This document shows positions 11,283-21,820 of a DNA stretch of 64,000 nt, piece after piece. This stretch comes from Apirhabdus apintestini (GTDB lineage: Bacteria; Pseudomonadota; Gammaproteobacteria; Enterobacterales; Enterobacteriaceae), in contig CP138906.1 of the NCBI GenBank assembly GCA_033977085.1, positions 2,232,001 to 2,296,000 on the forward strand, written 5' to 3'. Position numbers and translations under genes: made by a program. The notes beneath the pieces were generated by a model that had not been told where the DNA came from, did not search any database, and was given only the letters and a program-made list of their open reading frames with translations. Numbering within the stretch: the first letter of the stretch is position 1; the number at the start of each line of letters is the position of its first letter.

Positions 11283-12093
11283 CTACCATCTTTCGTTACT
11301 ATGACTTTCAAAACTAACGCTGTTGGCATAACAAAAACCATCAATATCAGGAAAAAGTGTAAATTGCCTAATATCAAACACATTCTCCAGCAAGACTAGA
11401 CATTCCTTTTTCAATTCAGGCGTGATGGCAATCATGTTGAGATGATTTGGACTCTCACATAAAATCAAGCTGCCAGTTCGTTCATCTGCGACTCTGCTAT
11501 AGAGGAATTGTGCACTCTGCGCTGCGATCCTCCTGGTCAAGACTGGCGGCTGCCAGAGTCTAGGGAAATTCTCCAACTCGTCATCGGCATTGGGATCTCC
11601 TGAGCCAAATAGTTCATTATAAGTACGAAGTTCAGGCCTTCCTTCAAAACCCCTGACTCCTGCCCAGTACATACCTAACAACAAGCCTGTTTTATCACTC
11701 TCGGAGTTACAAGCAAACCATAGAGCTATAAGCATGTTCCTTGAAAAGTCCACTAGCCGCGTTGCTGCGCCATGATGTTGTAGCTTTGCCAAAAGTTCAA
11801 AGTCAGCGAGCGTACGTCCATTTTCGTAGTGGTAGCCTTGGTGTTTAGCGTTAAGTAGAAGTTCCCTCTCATAATCACGCATAGTCACTTCTGTAGGGGG
11901 AGGTTTTGTCTTTCTTTAATCGTCTATAAGCCGAACTATGAATTGGCCAAGCTATATTGCCCTGTCCTCTCCATAGGTAGATATTTTTTGTTTCGCATTC
12001 CCCCATTGAAGCAAGTTCGATAATTTGCCAAAACTCATCTGGTGCTACTACAAAGCCGAATAAATCGGTTTCAAATATCTTCACTGATATCAA
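11283..12093 (-). pseudogene. FRG-domain protein, one frameshift; likely acquired gene
   Basis: Two frames (12093-11875 and 11888-11283) join into about 270 residues. The N-terminal part has the Y-x-W-R-G-Q motif (NIYLWRGQG) that defines the FRG domain, and further on are LQHHGAATRLVDFSRNMLIALWFAC and a C-terminal acidic region. FRG proteins have no settled biochemical role and are often found in variable or mobile regions. The frames are joined by an apparent extra base in a run of five G (plus strand 11896-11900), making this one of the few insertions. The region is visibly AT-richer than its neighbours and replaces E. coli rcdA (ybjK). The start (TTG 12093) is uncertain. Confidence 0.75.
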
Positions 12094-12524
12094 TCACTCC
12101 CTTTGCCCTTGGTGGAGCAAGCGCTCCGAATTCAGATACTTAGAATATAACAGGTAGTAGCAAGACAGCATTTATCTTTCGCCACGAAGCTAACAGCCTC
12201 GTCAAAAAACACAGTCCGCCAGGTGAGGTTAAAAATACAGAACAGTAGCTTTAGATAAAACGCCGACTACCCGAGCGGCAATCAATCTCCGTTTTGCGAT
12301 GGTTAGAGGCCGTGAGCCTGCACCGAATCTGCGAAGTTGCTGTACGCCGGGGCCGCCTGCCAGCGCCGGGCATGGAACGTTGCCGTGAGTGCATTTTATT
12401 CCCTCTTCGTTGAATTAACCGCACGGATATACGCACATCCCTTCAGACACCGCTCTACCGGGTGTACAAACGGCTTCGCGCCTGGTAGTGTTGCCATTCT
12501 TTTTCGCGCATATTCCTGATTGTT
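12094..12524. other. Intergenic stretch between FRG gene and ybjJ, nothing recognised
   Basis: About 430 bases hold no frame with similarity I can recognise. I looked on the minus strand for remnants of the TetR gene rcdA, which sits here in E. coli, and found none. The FRG-side half (to about 12240) is AT-rich, the ybjJ-side half GC-rich, so an insertion boundary may lie between. Confidence 0.4.
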
Positions 12525-13719
12525 ATGACTGCTGTTTCGCCACGTAAGGCTTTGCTGTACCGCACATGGGCGCTATGCGCTTTCTTTTCCTGCCAGGGCT
12601 ACTGATGGCGTCCTGGGCAACGCGAACGCCCACTATTCGCGATATCCTGCAGGTTTCTATTGCCGAAATGGGCGTTGTATTGTTTGGGCTGTCTGTCGGT
12701 TCAATGGGCGGCATTTTGCTGTCCGGCTGGCTGGTTAAGCGTTTTAGCACTCGCCCGGTTATCTATGCCGGAAGCATGCTGGTGGTCGCCGGTATGTTGT
12801 TAATGAGCTTCGCGCTCTGGCACGCTTCTGCTGGCCTGTTCGCACTGGGCCTGGCCGGCCTCGGCGGCGGCATGGGCGGCGCCGAAGTTGCTATTAATGT
12901 CGAGGGCGCCGTAGTCGAGCGCCTGCGCCACAAAACATTACTCCCCATGATGCACGGTTTTTATAGCCTCGGCACGCTGGTCGGCGCAGGCATCGGCATG
13001 GCGCTAACGCGCGCGGGCGTTAATGCAGATATTCATTTGCTCGCCGCGGCGCTGGTTACCGTGATCCCAGCCCTAATCGCTATTCGGGCAATCCCGGGCG
13101 GAACGGGGCAGCGCTCAGAAGCGGCAGCCTCGCACTCGCTCCATCAACCCCATCCTCCTTTCTGGAAAGACGGTAAGTTATTGCTGATCGGTTTTATCGT
13201 GCTGGCCATGGCGTTTGCCGAAGGATCGGCCAACGACTGGCTATCGCTGCTGATGGTTGACGGGCACGGCTTTAGCCCCTCTTCCGGCTCGCTAATTTAT
13301 GCAGGCTTCACGCTTGGCATGACGCTGGGGCGTTTTGGCGGCGGTTGGTTTATCGACAGATACAGCCGGGTGCACGTAGTGCGTGCCAGCGCGCTACTTG
13401 GCGCTATCGGCATTGCGCTGGTGGTTTTTGTTGATAGCGCTTTTGTTGCCGGAATGGCGGTCATTTTTGGGGACTCGGTGCCTCACTCGGCTTCCCGCTA
13501 ACGCTTTCTGCCGCCAGCGATACCGGGCCGGATGCGCCCGGGCGCGTTAGCGTAGTGGCCACAACTGGCTATATCGCCTTTCTGGTTGGGCCACCGCTAC
13601 TCGGTTTTCTGGGGGATCGGTACGGCCTGCGCAGCGCCATGATGGTAGTTCTTACGCTGGTTGTACTCGCGGCGCTGGTCGCCCCCGCCGTGGCTAAACC
13701 GCCGCCAGAGGCCGTATAA
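12525..13719 (+). pseudogene. ybjJ: MFS transporter YbjJ, two frameshifts
   Basis: From ATG 12525 (MTAVSPRKALLYRTWAL) to TAA 13719 the sequence matches E. coli YbjJ (about 400 residues), a major-facilitator inner-membrane protein of unknown substrate. The first break is in a run of four T at 12585-12588 (expected FFFLPGLLM). The second is in a run of five T at 13464-13468 (expected FWGLGASLGFPLT). Both are single-T losses. The central frame 12566-13501 is otherwise intact with MFS features such as GRFGGGWFIDRYSR. Confidence 0.92.
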
Positions 13720-13756
13720 AAATTTAACGCTGGCAGAATAGACTAAAAAGCAGTGA

Positions 13757-13785
13757 AAAAGGCGCTTAATCGGTAAGCGCCTTTT
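13757..13785. terminator. Bidirectional terminator between ybjJ and mdfA
   Basis: AAAAGGCGCTTA and TAAGCGCCTTTT form a 12 bp stem around a short loop, flanked by A and T runs on both sides. It can stop transcription from ybjJ and from the convergent mdfA. Confidence 0.8.
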
Positions 13786-13796
13786 CTGATATACCG

Positions 13797-15022
13797 CTAA
13801 GGCTGCAGTTTGCCGCCTGTGCGTCTGTCTCGTAAAAAGAGCGCCACGAGAATTAGCCACAGCGCGCCGCCGGCCAGATTGAACAGGCTGAATAGCCCGT
13901 TGCCGCCCTGTTGCCAGGCGTGCTTACTTATCTCAATACCCGCCGTGTAAATAGCCATTTGCAGCATGCCCATCGCAGCGGAAACTGTCCCTTTACTCAT
14001 TTCACTGGCGAACAGCGTCAAACGCACCAGCCCCGCATTCGAAATGCCAATACCAAACGCATAGAGACTCAGCCCGGCGGTCATCCACAGCCAGGCATGG
14101 GCAGATACTAATGTTGCCAGCGCGGCCAGTGCGAGCCCCAGAATAATCGGCCAGCCGCCCAGAATGATTAATGCCCGCACTGAGCGACGTGAGGTCAGAC
14201 GCGCCAGGGTAAGGTTGCCGGCAATCAGTGCGCCGAAGACGGGCACTTGCAGCAGGCCATATTGATAACTGCTCAACTGCTCACCGCGGATAATAATGAC
14301 CGGTGACTGGGCTATCCAGGCCAGTAGCGGCAGACTGACAAAGCCCGTTGCCAGCGCGCCTGCCACAAAGCGCCCGTTTTTCAGCACGGCTAAATAGTCA
14401 TGCCCTAACTGTTTCAGTGATAATTTTTCACCAATGCGCGTTGCAGTTTCTGGCATAGCGCGCCACAGGCCACCCAGAGAAATGAGCGCCAGCATCGCAA
14501 ACAGCACAAACATGCTTTGCCACGGCGCGACGTGCACCCAACCGGCGCCCACTAATGGCCCTAATAGCGGCGCGATGAGCGCCACATTCGCCATTAGTGC
14601 GGTAATTTTGATGCATATCGCTTCTTCAAACGATTCCTGTATCGCCGCATAGCCAACGGCACCGATAAAGCACAGGCTCACCCCCTGTAAGAACCGCAGC
14701 GCAGTAAATTGCTCAATGTTTTGTGCCAATAAGATAGCAAGGCAGGTTACGATAAACCATATAACCCCCGCCAGCATCACGGGACGCCGCCCTATGCGAT
14801 CGGAAAGCGGCCCCAGTAGCCACTGTAAAAACATACCCCCGCCAAATAAGCGGTCATTGAGGTCGGTACCCACTCTTCACCAGCCTGGAATTGATCGACC
14901 ACGGTCAACATTCCCGGCTGAATCATGTCATTGCCGATATATGTAGAAAATTCATACAGCACCAGGCAGAGAGGGAATAATAGCGCTCGGCGACCCAGCG
15001 GTTTTGCAGAAACGGTTTGCAT
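13797..15022 (-). pseudogene. mdfA: Multidrug efflux MFS protein MdfA (Cmr), one frameshift
   Basis: The start chosen is ATG 15022 (MQTVSAKPLGRRALLF), in line with E. coli MdfA (410 residues), a proton-driven 12-helix drug exporter. The membrane-embedded acidic residues of helix 1 (YEFSTYIGND) are present. The frame breaks after TAYLAG at a run of five C on the plus strand (14836-14840), where one base is lost; restoring it gives GGMFLQWLL. Everything after about residue 62 is out of frame, so no efflux protein can form. The remainder is closely conserved, including the GPLSDRIGRRPV motif. Confidence 0.93.
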
Positions 15023-15401
15023 GTAAAAACTCAATAAGAAAAGAACGCGCAGAGTGTAAAGAAATTGCCTGAAAGGACATAGCGAAATATCATGCCGCCT
15101 TTGTCTCGTTAGTGTAACGCTCAGGGCCTTTGTCCGCGTGATTTTTGCGCATTTGCGCGCATAAGAGATAAAACTCGGGAACCATTCGCTATTGTGGCCC
15201 TCAGAGTAATGACTCTTCGCCCCATGCCAGCTGCGATATCCCTGGATTTATCAGGAAACATCGTCGGAGTTATCTGAAAAGAAAGAAAAAATGTAGTACG
15301 AGACTGTGTATTACCGCAGGCTAATGTCTTCACCAAGCGACAATAGCGCAGGCCATTTAAACTGCGGCTGCGTTTATATCTAAGAAAGGAAAAGCTGTGA
15401 C
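15023..15401. other. Divergent mdfA-ybjG intergenic region
   Basis: About 380 bases between divergent genes. It must hold both promoters, but I could not assign clear -35/-10 pairs. A purine-rich ribosome-binding site (AAGAAAGGAAAAG) lies just before ybjG. No coding similarity was seen. Confidence 0.4.
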
Positions 15402-16010
15402 ATGTTAGAAAGCCTGAATCGCATTTGGTTTTTGCTTATCAACGCCACCCCCGCCTCGCCTGAATGGCTGATTAATAGCGCATTATTTATTGCCCGGGAT
15501 CTGATTTATATTATGCCGACGCTGGTCGTCGCGCTTTGGTTTTGGGGGCCGGAACGCGAAGTTGATGCCTGTCGTCATACGGTGATTAAAACGGCGATGG
15601 CGCTGCTGATAAGCCTTGCCATTTCCTGGCTACTGGGTGCACTTTTCCCACACGCGCGCCCGTTTGCAGAAGGCATTGGCCACCGGTTTCTCGCGCACGC
15701 GCCGGATAACTCTTTTCCAAGCGATCACGGTACCAGCAGTTTTACTTTTGCGCTGGCATTTTTATGCTGGTATCGGGTATGGTCCGGCGTGCTCCTGTTA
15801 ATTACCGCGCTTTCCATAGCCTGGTCCCGCGTCTACCTCGGCGTGCACTGGCCGCTGGATATGGTCGGCGGGTTACTGACCGCTATGTGCGGCTGTCTTG
15901 CCACTCAAATGCTCTGGCACCACTGGGGAAAAGCGCTGCATCAGGCGCTCTCAAAAATCTATCGCTTTTGCTTCGCGATGCCCATCCGTAAGGGCTGGGT
16001 GCGTGACTAA
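15402..16010 (+). CDS. ybjG: Undecaprenyl pyrophosphate phosphatase YbjG (PAP2 family)
   Basis: 202 residues, open, similar to E. coli YbjG (198 residues). It is an inner-membrane PAP2 phosphatase that dephosphorylates undecaprenyl pyrophosphate, recycling the lipid carrier for peptidoglycan; it also lowers bacitracin sensitivity. The PAP2 motifs are visible: HARPFAE, PSDHGTSSF and SRVYLGVHWPLD, the last containing the catalytic histidine. Several membrane helices surround them. It is divergent from mdfA, with the deoR remnant downstream, as in E. coli. Confidence 0.93.
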   Translation: MLESLNRIWFLLINATPASPEWLINSALFIARDLIYIMPTLVVALWFWGPEREVDACRHTVIKTAMALLISLAISWLLGALFPHARPFAEGIGHRFLAHAPDNSFPSDHGTSSFTFALAFLCWYRVWSGVLLLITALSIAWSRVYLGVHWPLDMVGGLLTAMCGCLATQMLWHHWGKALHQALSKIYRFCFAMPIRKGWVRD

Positions 16011-16072
16011 CCCTAATCCGGGCGGTACGCTATCCGTTATTGTATAAACCAGCGAACCGAGGCGCGCTATCT

Positions 16073-16830
16073 ATGGTAACTCGTCGGGAAATGCGGGCAG
16101 ATAAGCTGATGCAGGCTCTGCGCCAGAGCGATAGGCTGCATCTCAAAGAGGCCGCCGCGCTGCTCGGGGTTTCTGAAATGACCATCCGCCGGGATCTGCA
16201 CGGCCAGCGCGCGCCGTTATCACTTCTCGGCGGTTATATCGTGCTCACGCGAAGCGCCAGTCCCCATTACCTCCTGAGCGATCAGCAACAGCGCCATGTG
16301 CATGAAAAGCGATGCGCCGCACGACTGGCGGCGGCAATCGTCGAACCACATCAAACGCTTTTTTTGATTGCGGAACCACGACCCCGCTGGTGATTGAAGC
16401 GCTGGACGACGCGCTGCCGTTCACTGGCGTATGTTATTCGCTGAATACGTTTTTAGCCCTCAGGGAAAAACCCGCGTGCCGAGTTATTTTGTGCGGCGGC
16501 GAATTTCATGCCAATAACGCCGTATTTCAGCCGCTAAGTTTTCAGGAAACGCTGGGGAACCTTTGCCCCGATATTGCGTTTCTTTCCGCCGCAGGCGTGC
16601 ATGCGCAGCAGGGAGCAAGCTGCTTTAATCTTAATGAGCCGCCGGTAAAGCAGTGGGCGCTCAAAATGGCTCAGCGACGCGTGCTGGTTATCGATAGCAG
16701 CAAATTCGGGCAGGTGCGTCCGGTATGCATGGGGCCGCTGGCATCATTTAACCTGCTAATCAGTAATGCCGCACCGCCGGCGGATATCATCCAGACTGCG
16801 CGCCTGAGCAATGTCGCGTTGCGGTATTAA
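16073..16830 (+). pseudogene. deoR: Deoxyribose operon repressor DeoR, one frameshift
   Basis: Matches E. coli DeoR (252 residues) from ATG 16073. The N-terminal helix-turn-helix (LKEAAALLGVSEMTIRRDL) is intact. The frame breaks in a run of seven T at 16359-16365, where restoring one T gives TLFFDCGTTTP, the start of the sugar-phosphate sensing domain. The effector domain therefore lies out of frame. DeoR represses nucleoside catabolism genes; a truncated DNA-binding domain alone would not be expected to repress normally. Confidence 0.92.
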
Positions 16831-17103
16831 CCCCTGCGCCTTGAAAGAGATAAACAACCTCACAGCCGACGCGCGCGCGCCGGTCCCCTCCAGCGGCTAT
16901 TATGACCGGCTGGCCGCTGCGAAAATACCGGCCTGCCTTTGCAGGCGCGCTGAAGAAACAGATCGCGGGTAACGTAGCGTAATTCTGGCGTCTCTACGCC
17001 CCATTAGTCGCTCATTTTTTCATCTGCATCCTGAACCTGTGCTAAAAATAATAATCCCGGCCCTTATCAGTGCCGTCCGCGCAAAAGCAGGAGAGGAGTA
17101 ACC
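16831..17103. other. deoR-gstB gap; dacC absent
   Basis: E. coli has dacC (penicillin-binding protein 6) between deoR and gstB. These 273 bases contain no recognisable DacC sequence. The 3' end holds the gstB ribosome-binding site (GGAGAGGAG). Confidence 0.45.
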
Positions 17104-17728
17104 ATGATCGTCGTTTGGGGTAGAAATAATTCAACGAATGTGAAAAAGTGCTGTGGTGCCTTGAAGAGATGGAGCTGCCGTATCGCTCAGTCGCGCTCGG
17201 CGGGCAGTATGGCGGCAATCAGGACGCCGACTACCTGGCGATGAATCCTAATGGTTTAATCCCCTGTCTGCGCGACGACGGTAGTGATTTAACCCTGTGG
17301 GAGTCCAACACTATCGTGCGCTATCTGAGCGCGCAGTATGGGCAAGCCACGCTGTGGCTGAGTGATGCCACCGCGCGGGCGCAGGCTGAAAAGTGGATGG
17401 ACTGGACGCTGGGATTACAGGGAGAACCGTTTCGCGGCGTTTATCTTAGCCTGATGCGTACACCGCCCGAGCGGCGCGACCCGGCACTCATCGAGCGCTG
17501 CACTCAAACCTGCGACGCTGCGTTTGGTATCGTAGATAATGGCCTGGCACAGCAGATCTGGCTGAGCGGAGAAACATGTGGCATCGCAGATATTGCTTTT
17601 GGCCCCGTTGCCTATGCGCTACTGAATTTAGAAATAGCGTGGACCCCGCGCCCGCATTTGCAGCGCTGGTACCAGCAACTTACCGCACGTCCGGCGTTTA
17701 AAAAATAGTGATGATCCCACTCAGTTAG
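17104..17728 (+). pseudogene. gstB: Glutathione S-transferase GstB, two frameshifts
   Basis: From ATG 17104 the reading is MIVVWGRNNSTNVKK, the glutathione-binding N-terminus of E. coli GstB (208 residues). One G is lost near 17148 (expected VLWCLEEMELPY). The frame then follows the family (MNPNGLIPCLRDD, WESNTIVRYL) to residue KK at 17702-17705. A second single-base loss there hides the family C-terminus VVMIPLS, which would end at TAG 17728. The second lesion alone would be mild; the first kills the gene. Confidence 0.88.
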
Positions 17729-18062
17729 CGACCTACTGAATATGACCCGGACGGTCGCGCCGGGGCTTTATGCATTATAAAAGCTGCAGCCAAAGTACCG
17801 GTACTGCGTCTATTCGCACCTGCCATCCTCACACCCGGCGCGGCTTTAGACAGCCGAAAACGGTTGATTTTGGCCGCAGGCGTGGCCGCTCCGCGCATTT
17901 TGCTTCATGTTTGAAATACCCACCGGCCCGGGCAAAACGCAAAGTTTGCGCACGCCGGTCTATTTCGGATATTTTTTCACCAATAAAGACAATAGCGGTG
18001 TCAATCGTCGCGCAATGCCATTAAAATCCGCCCCCATTGATGCAATGTGAGTAAATGTCGCT
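17729..18062. other. gstB-rimO gap, no gene recognised
   Basis: About 330 bases. E. coli has yliI here on the way to rimO; I find no remnant of it on either strand. No clear promoter was assigned for rimO. Confidence 0.4.
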
Positions 18063-19397
18063 ATGTCCCAAACCAAAACGCTATCTACGCCGCCAAAAAT
18101 TGGCTTCGTTTCCCTTGGCTGCCCGAAAAACCTAGTCGATTCTGAACGTATCCTGACTGAGTTACGCACTGAGGGTTATGACGTCGTGCCCAGTTACGAT
18201 AATGCCGATATGGTGATTGTTAACACCTGCGGATTTATTGATAGCGCGGTACAGGAATCGCTGGAAGCCATCGGCGAAGCGCTCAGTGAGAACGGCAAAG
18301 TCATCGTAACCGGCTGTCTTGGTGCGAAAGAAGACGCAATCCGCGAAGTGCATCCAAAGGTACTGGAAATTACTGGCCCTCACAGCTATGAACAGGTGCT
18401 GGAACACGTGCATCATTACGTGCCAAAACCCCGGCATAACCCTTACCTCAGCCTGGTGCCGGCGCAGGGTGTCAAATTAACTCCGCGCCATTACGCTTAT
18501 CTTAAAATTTCCGAAGGCTGCAATCACCGCTGCACGTTTTGCATTATTCCGTCGATGCGGGGCGATCTGGACAGCCGCCCTATCGGAGATGTACTTTCCG
18601 AGGCCAAACGCCTGGCGGATTCTGGGGTTAAAGAGCTGCTGGTGATTTCTCAAGATACCTCGGCGTACGGCGTGGATGTGAAGCACCGCACCGGCTTTTA
18701 CAACGGCGAGCCGGTTAAAACCAGTATGGTTAGTTTGTGCGAGCAACTGTCTCGTCTCGGTGTCTGGACGCGTCTGCACTATGTCTATCCCTATCCGCAC
18801 GTAGACGACGTTATTCCGCTCATGGCCGAAGGTAAAGTCTTGCCCTATTTGGATATTCCGCTCCAGCACGCCAGCCCGCGTATTCTCAAACAAATGAAGC
18901 GCCCTGGCGCGGTAGAGCGTACGCTGGAGCGCATCAAACGCTGGCGTGAAATCTGCCCTGAGCTAACCCTGCGTTCGACGTTTATTGTCGGATTCCCTGG
19001 CGAAACCGAAGAGGATTTCCAAATGCTGCTGGATTTTCTGCGCGAAGCGCAGCTCGACAGAGTCGGCTGTTTCAAATATAGCCCGATTGAAGGCGCCGCC
19101 GCGAACGCGCTGCCAGATCAGGTGCCGGAAGAGGTAAAAGAAGAACGCTGGAATCGCTTTATGCAGCTTCAACAGCAGATCTCCAGCGACCGTCTGCAGC
19201 AAAAGATCGGGCGCGAGATTATGGTGATTATCGACGAGGTTGATGACGAAGGCGCCATTGGCCGCAGTATGGCCGACGCACCGGAAATCGACGGCGTAGT
19301 TTATCTTAACGGCGAGACGTCGCTGGCACCCGGCGATATACTGCGCGTGAAAGTTGAAAACGCCGACGAGTACGATCTCTGGGCAAGCCGGGTATAA
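18063..19397 (+). CDS. rimO: Ribosomal protein S12 methylthiotransferase RimO
   Basis: 444 residues, open throughout, nearly collinear with E. coli RimO (441). RimO is a radical-SAM enzyme that adds a methylthio group to Asp89 of ribosomal protein S12. Order: N-terminal UPF0004 domain with iron-sulfur cysteines (SLGCPKN, NTCGF, VTGCLGAKE), radical-SAM domain with C153, C157 and C160 (CNHRCTFC), C-terminal TRAM domain (from about residue 375). All cluster ligands are present. It is flanked by decayed genes, so its intactness may mean selection. Confidence 0.96.
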   Translation: MSQTKTLSTPPKIGFVSLGCPKNLVDSERILTELRTEGYDVVPSYDNADMVIVNTCGFIDSAVQESLEAIGEALSENGKVIVTGCLGAKEDAIREVHPKVLEITGPHSYEQVLEHVHHYVPKPRHNPYLSLVPAQGVKLTPRHYAYLKISEGCNHRCTFCIIPSMRGDLDSRPIGDVLSEAKRLADSGVKELLVISQDTSAYGVDVKHRTGFYNGEPVKTSMVSLCEQLSRLGVWTRLHYVYPYPHVDDVIPLMAEGKVLPYLDIPLQHASPRILKQMKRPGAVERTLERIKRWREICPELTLRSTFIVGFPGETEEDFQMLLDFLREAQLDRVGCFKYSPIEGAAANALPDQVPEEVKEERWNRFMQLQQQISSDRLQQKIGREIMVIIDEVDDEGAIGRSMADAPEIDGVVYLNGETSLAPGDILRVKVENADEYDLWASRV

Positions 19398-19474
19398 CAC
19401 TACGGCGGCCGTCTCTCAGCCGGGAGATGGCCATAGTACGTTATCAGAACTCACGTCAGGCTGGCACCTCAACG

Positions 19475-20379
19475 TTATAGCTCTACTGCTTCGCCGCTGC
19501 CTGGCTCCTGCGCATAAATACCGACGCTTGGCGCATCACCCACGTATGCCATGGCGCGATACATCCCTGCGCAATTAAACGGCATTGCAATATTACCCTG
19601 GCAGTCTATAGCGATTAAACCGCCGCTGCCGCCCAGCGCCGGTATTTTTTCCATGATGACGCGCTCTGTCGCCTGCTGGAGACTCAACCCCCGATATTCC
19701 ATCAGTGCCGTAATATCATAAGCGGCGAGCGTGCGAATAAACCAGTCGCCGGCCCCGGTACAGACTATCGCGGCGTTTGCATTATTGGCGTAACAGCCTG
19801 CGCCAATCAGTGCGGCATCGCCCACCCTGCCCGACGCCCCGAAAGCGACGCTGCCTGCAGAAGAGGCGGCGGCCAAATTGCCCTGCATATCCAGCGCGAC
19901 CGCGCCCACTGCGCTCAGCGCTGGCACCGCCAGACCTTCAGGCGTGGACATGGACGACGACGCTGTCACAGGCGTGCCCAAGTGTGCGGCAAATTGTTCC
20001 GCGCCCTGGCCCGTCAACAGCAGATGAGGGCTGTGCTCCAGTGCCAGGCGCGCCGCCAGCACCGGATTGCGCAGGCGATAAATATTGGCAACAGCGCCGG
20101 CTCGCAGCGTATTACCATCCATTATGCACGACTCCCGCGCAGAAAGTTCTGCCTGGGATCACCCGTGCCAGCGCCGGCATGAAAAAGCGAAGATTCTTCC
20201 AGCAGACGCACGGCTTCCGTCACCGCATCCAGCGCACAGCCCTCTTGCGCTAACAGGCGCTGCCCGGCCTCGGCGATGTCCGACAGCGTTTGAATATAGT
20301 CGCGCTCTTGCTGCACGCTCATATGCTCGCGCGAAATCGCCCCTGCGCCGCCGTGAATAACGATCGCCGCTCTTGCCAT
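19475..20379 (-). pseudogene. iaaA: Isoaspartyl peptidase / L-asparaginase IaaA, frameshift and lost nucleophile
   Basis: Frames 20379-20122 and 20122-19475 join into a protein like E. coli IaaA (YbiK, 321 residues), an Ntn-hydrolase that cleaves isoaspartyl dipeptides after autoprocessing at a threonine. The N-terminus (AAIVIHGGAGAIS) and the GRVGDAALIGAGCYANN region are conserved. A single-base loss near 20152-20153 breaks the frame. The nucleophile motif G-T-V-G-A-V reads S-A-V-G-A-V here (about 19900-19920), so the catalytic Thr is Ala. The T-S-T-G-G substrate loop reads S-S-A-G-S, and about 22 residues before the cleavage site are missing. It looks further decayed than its neighbours. 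Confidence 0.88.
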
Positions 20380-20588
20380 AATACCACCACCTGATTAAAG
20401 GTTTTTCTATAGATATCATTAAGATGATTATACTTTCACCGTAATGACTATAGGAATGTACTTTTTCTTTGTAAAGCATCTCTGGCTTAGGGCTAATCGA
20501 CGCTATCTATTGAGTACCCGTTCAGCCGCGCCCTATTCTCTGCCATAATAGCGGTTTCCACTGTTAGATCTCTGCGCAGGAGCTATTC

Positions 20589-21819
20589 ATGAACTTTGCC
20601 GCCGGATTGCTGCCCTCGATGCCGCGCTGGAACAAATGCTCGCCCAATTAACCCCCATCACCGATAACGAAACCATCCCGCTATTACAGGCGTTTGGGCG
20701 CGTTACCGCACAGGCGGTTATCTCACCGCTTGACGTGCCGGGATTCGATAATTCCGCTATGGATGGATATGCCGTGCGCTGCGCGGATGTGGCTCCGAAT
20801 GTTACGCTGAGCATCGCCGGTAAGGCCTTTGCGGGCCAGCCATTTTGGGGCAACTGGCCCGCGGGTTCCTGCGTGCGGATTATGACCGGTGCGCCAATTC
20901 CTGAAGGATGCGACGCGGTGGTTATGCAAGAAGAAACCGAAGAGGTAGACGGCGGTATTCGTCTGGTCGCTGGGGTACAGACCGGTCAAAACATTCGTCG
21001 CCGTGGGGAAGATATTGGTAAAGGCAATTCCGTACTGAACGCCGGGTGTCGGCTTAGCGCCGCAGAGCCCCCTTACTGGCATCGCTCGGCATCGCCGATA
21101 TTTCGGTAGTACGCAAACCTCGCGTCGCCGTATTTTCAACCGGCGATGAGCTGCAGTTACCCGGCCAGCCGCTGGGCGCAGGGCAAATTTATGATACTAA
21201 TCGTCTGGCAGTGCATATCATGCTGGAACAGCTTGGCTGTGAGGTAATAAACCTTGGGATTGTTCGCGACGATCCCACTGCCCTGCGTGAAACCTTCCGT
21301 CGCGCAGATAGCGAAGCCGACGTCGTGATAAGCTCCGGCGGCGTCTCCGTCGGTGAAGCGGACTTCACAAAACAAATCCTGGATGAACTGGGCGAGATAA
21401 GCTTTTGGAAACTGGCGATTAAGCCAGGTAAACCCTTTGCCTTTGGCCGCCTGGCGCAGAGTTGGTTTTGCGGGCTGCCTGGCAACCCGGTCTCCGCCGC
21501 GGCAACGTTTTATCAACTGGTGCAGCCGCTGCTAACGAAACTCAGCGGCTGCGCGGGCAGCGGCCTGGGCCCGCGCATGAAAGTCCGCTGTGCGCAAAAC
21601 CTGAAAAAGACCTCCGGCCGCCTCGATTTTCAGCGCGGAATACTGCGCACCGGCGCTGACGGCCAGCCAGAGGTCGTGAGCACCGGGCATCAGGGCTCAC
21701 ACATTTTCAGTTCCTTTAGCCAGGGCAATTGCTTCATTGTGCTGGAGCGCGAGCGCGGTAACGTCGCCGCCGGGGAATGGGTCGACGTTGAATTGTTTAA
21801 TCACTTATTCGGAGGCTAG
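20589..21819 (+). pseudogene. moeA: Molybdopterin molybdenumtransferase MoeA, two frameshifts
   Basis: Matches E. coli MoeA (411 residues), which inserts molybdate into adenylated molybdopterin. From ATG 20589 (MNFAAGLL) the frame breaks within eight codons at about 20611-20613 (expected SLDAALEQML). It breaks again in a run of five C at 21068-21072 (expected ELPLLASLGIADI). The body is well kept: FDNSAMDGYAVR, the MTGAPIPEG block, SSGGVSVGEAD and GLPGNPVSA. Both lesions are one-base deletions. The stop lies one base before the moeB GTG, so this is the moeAB operon. Confidence 0.93.
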
Positions 21820-21820
21820 C

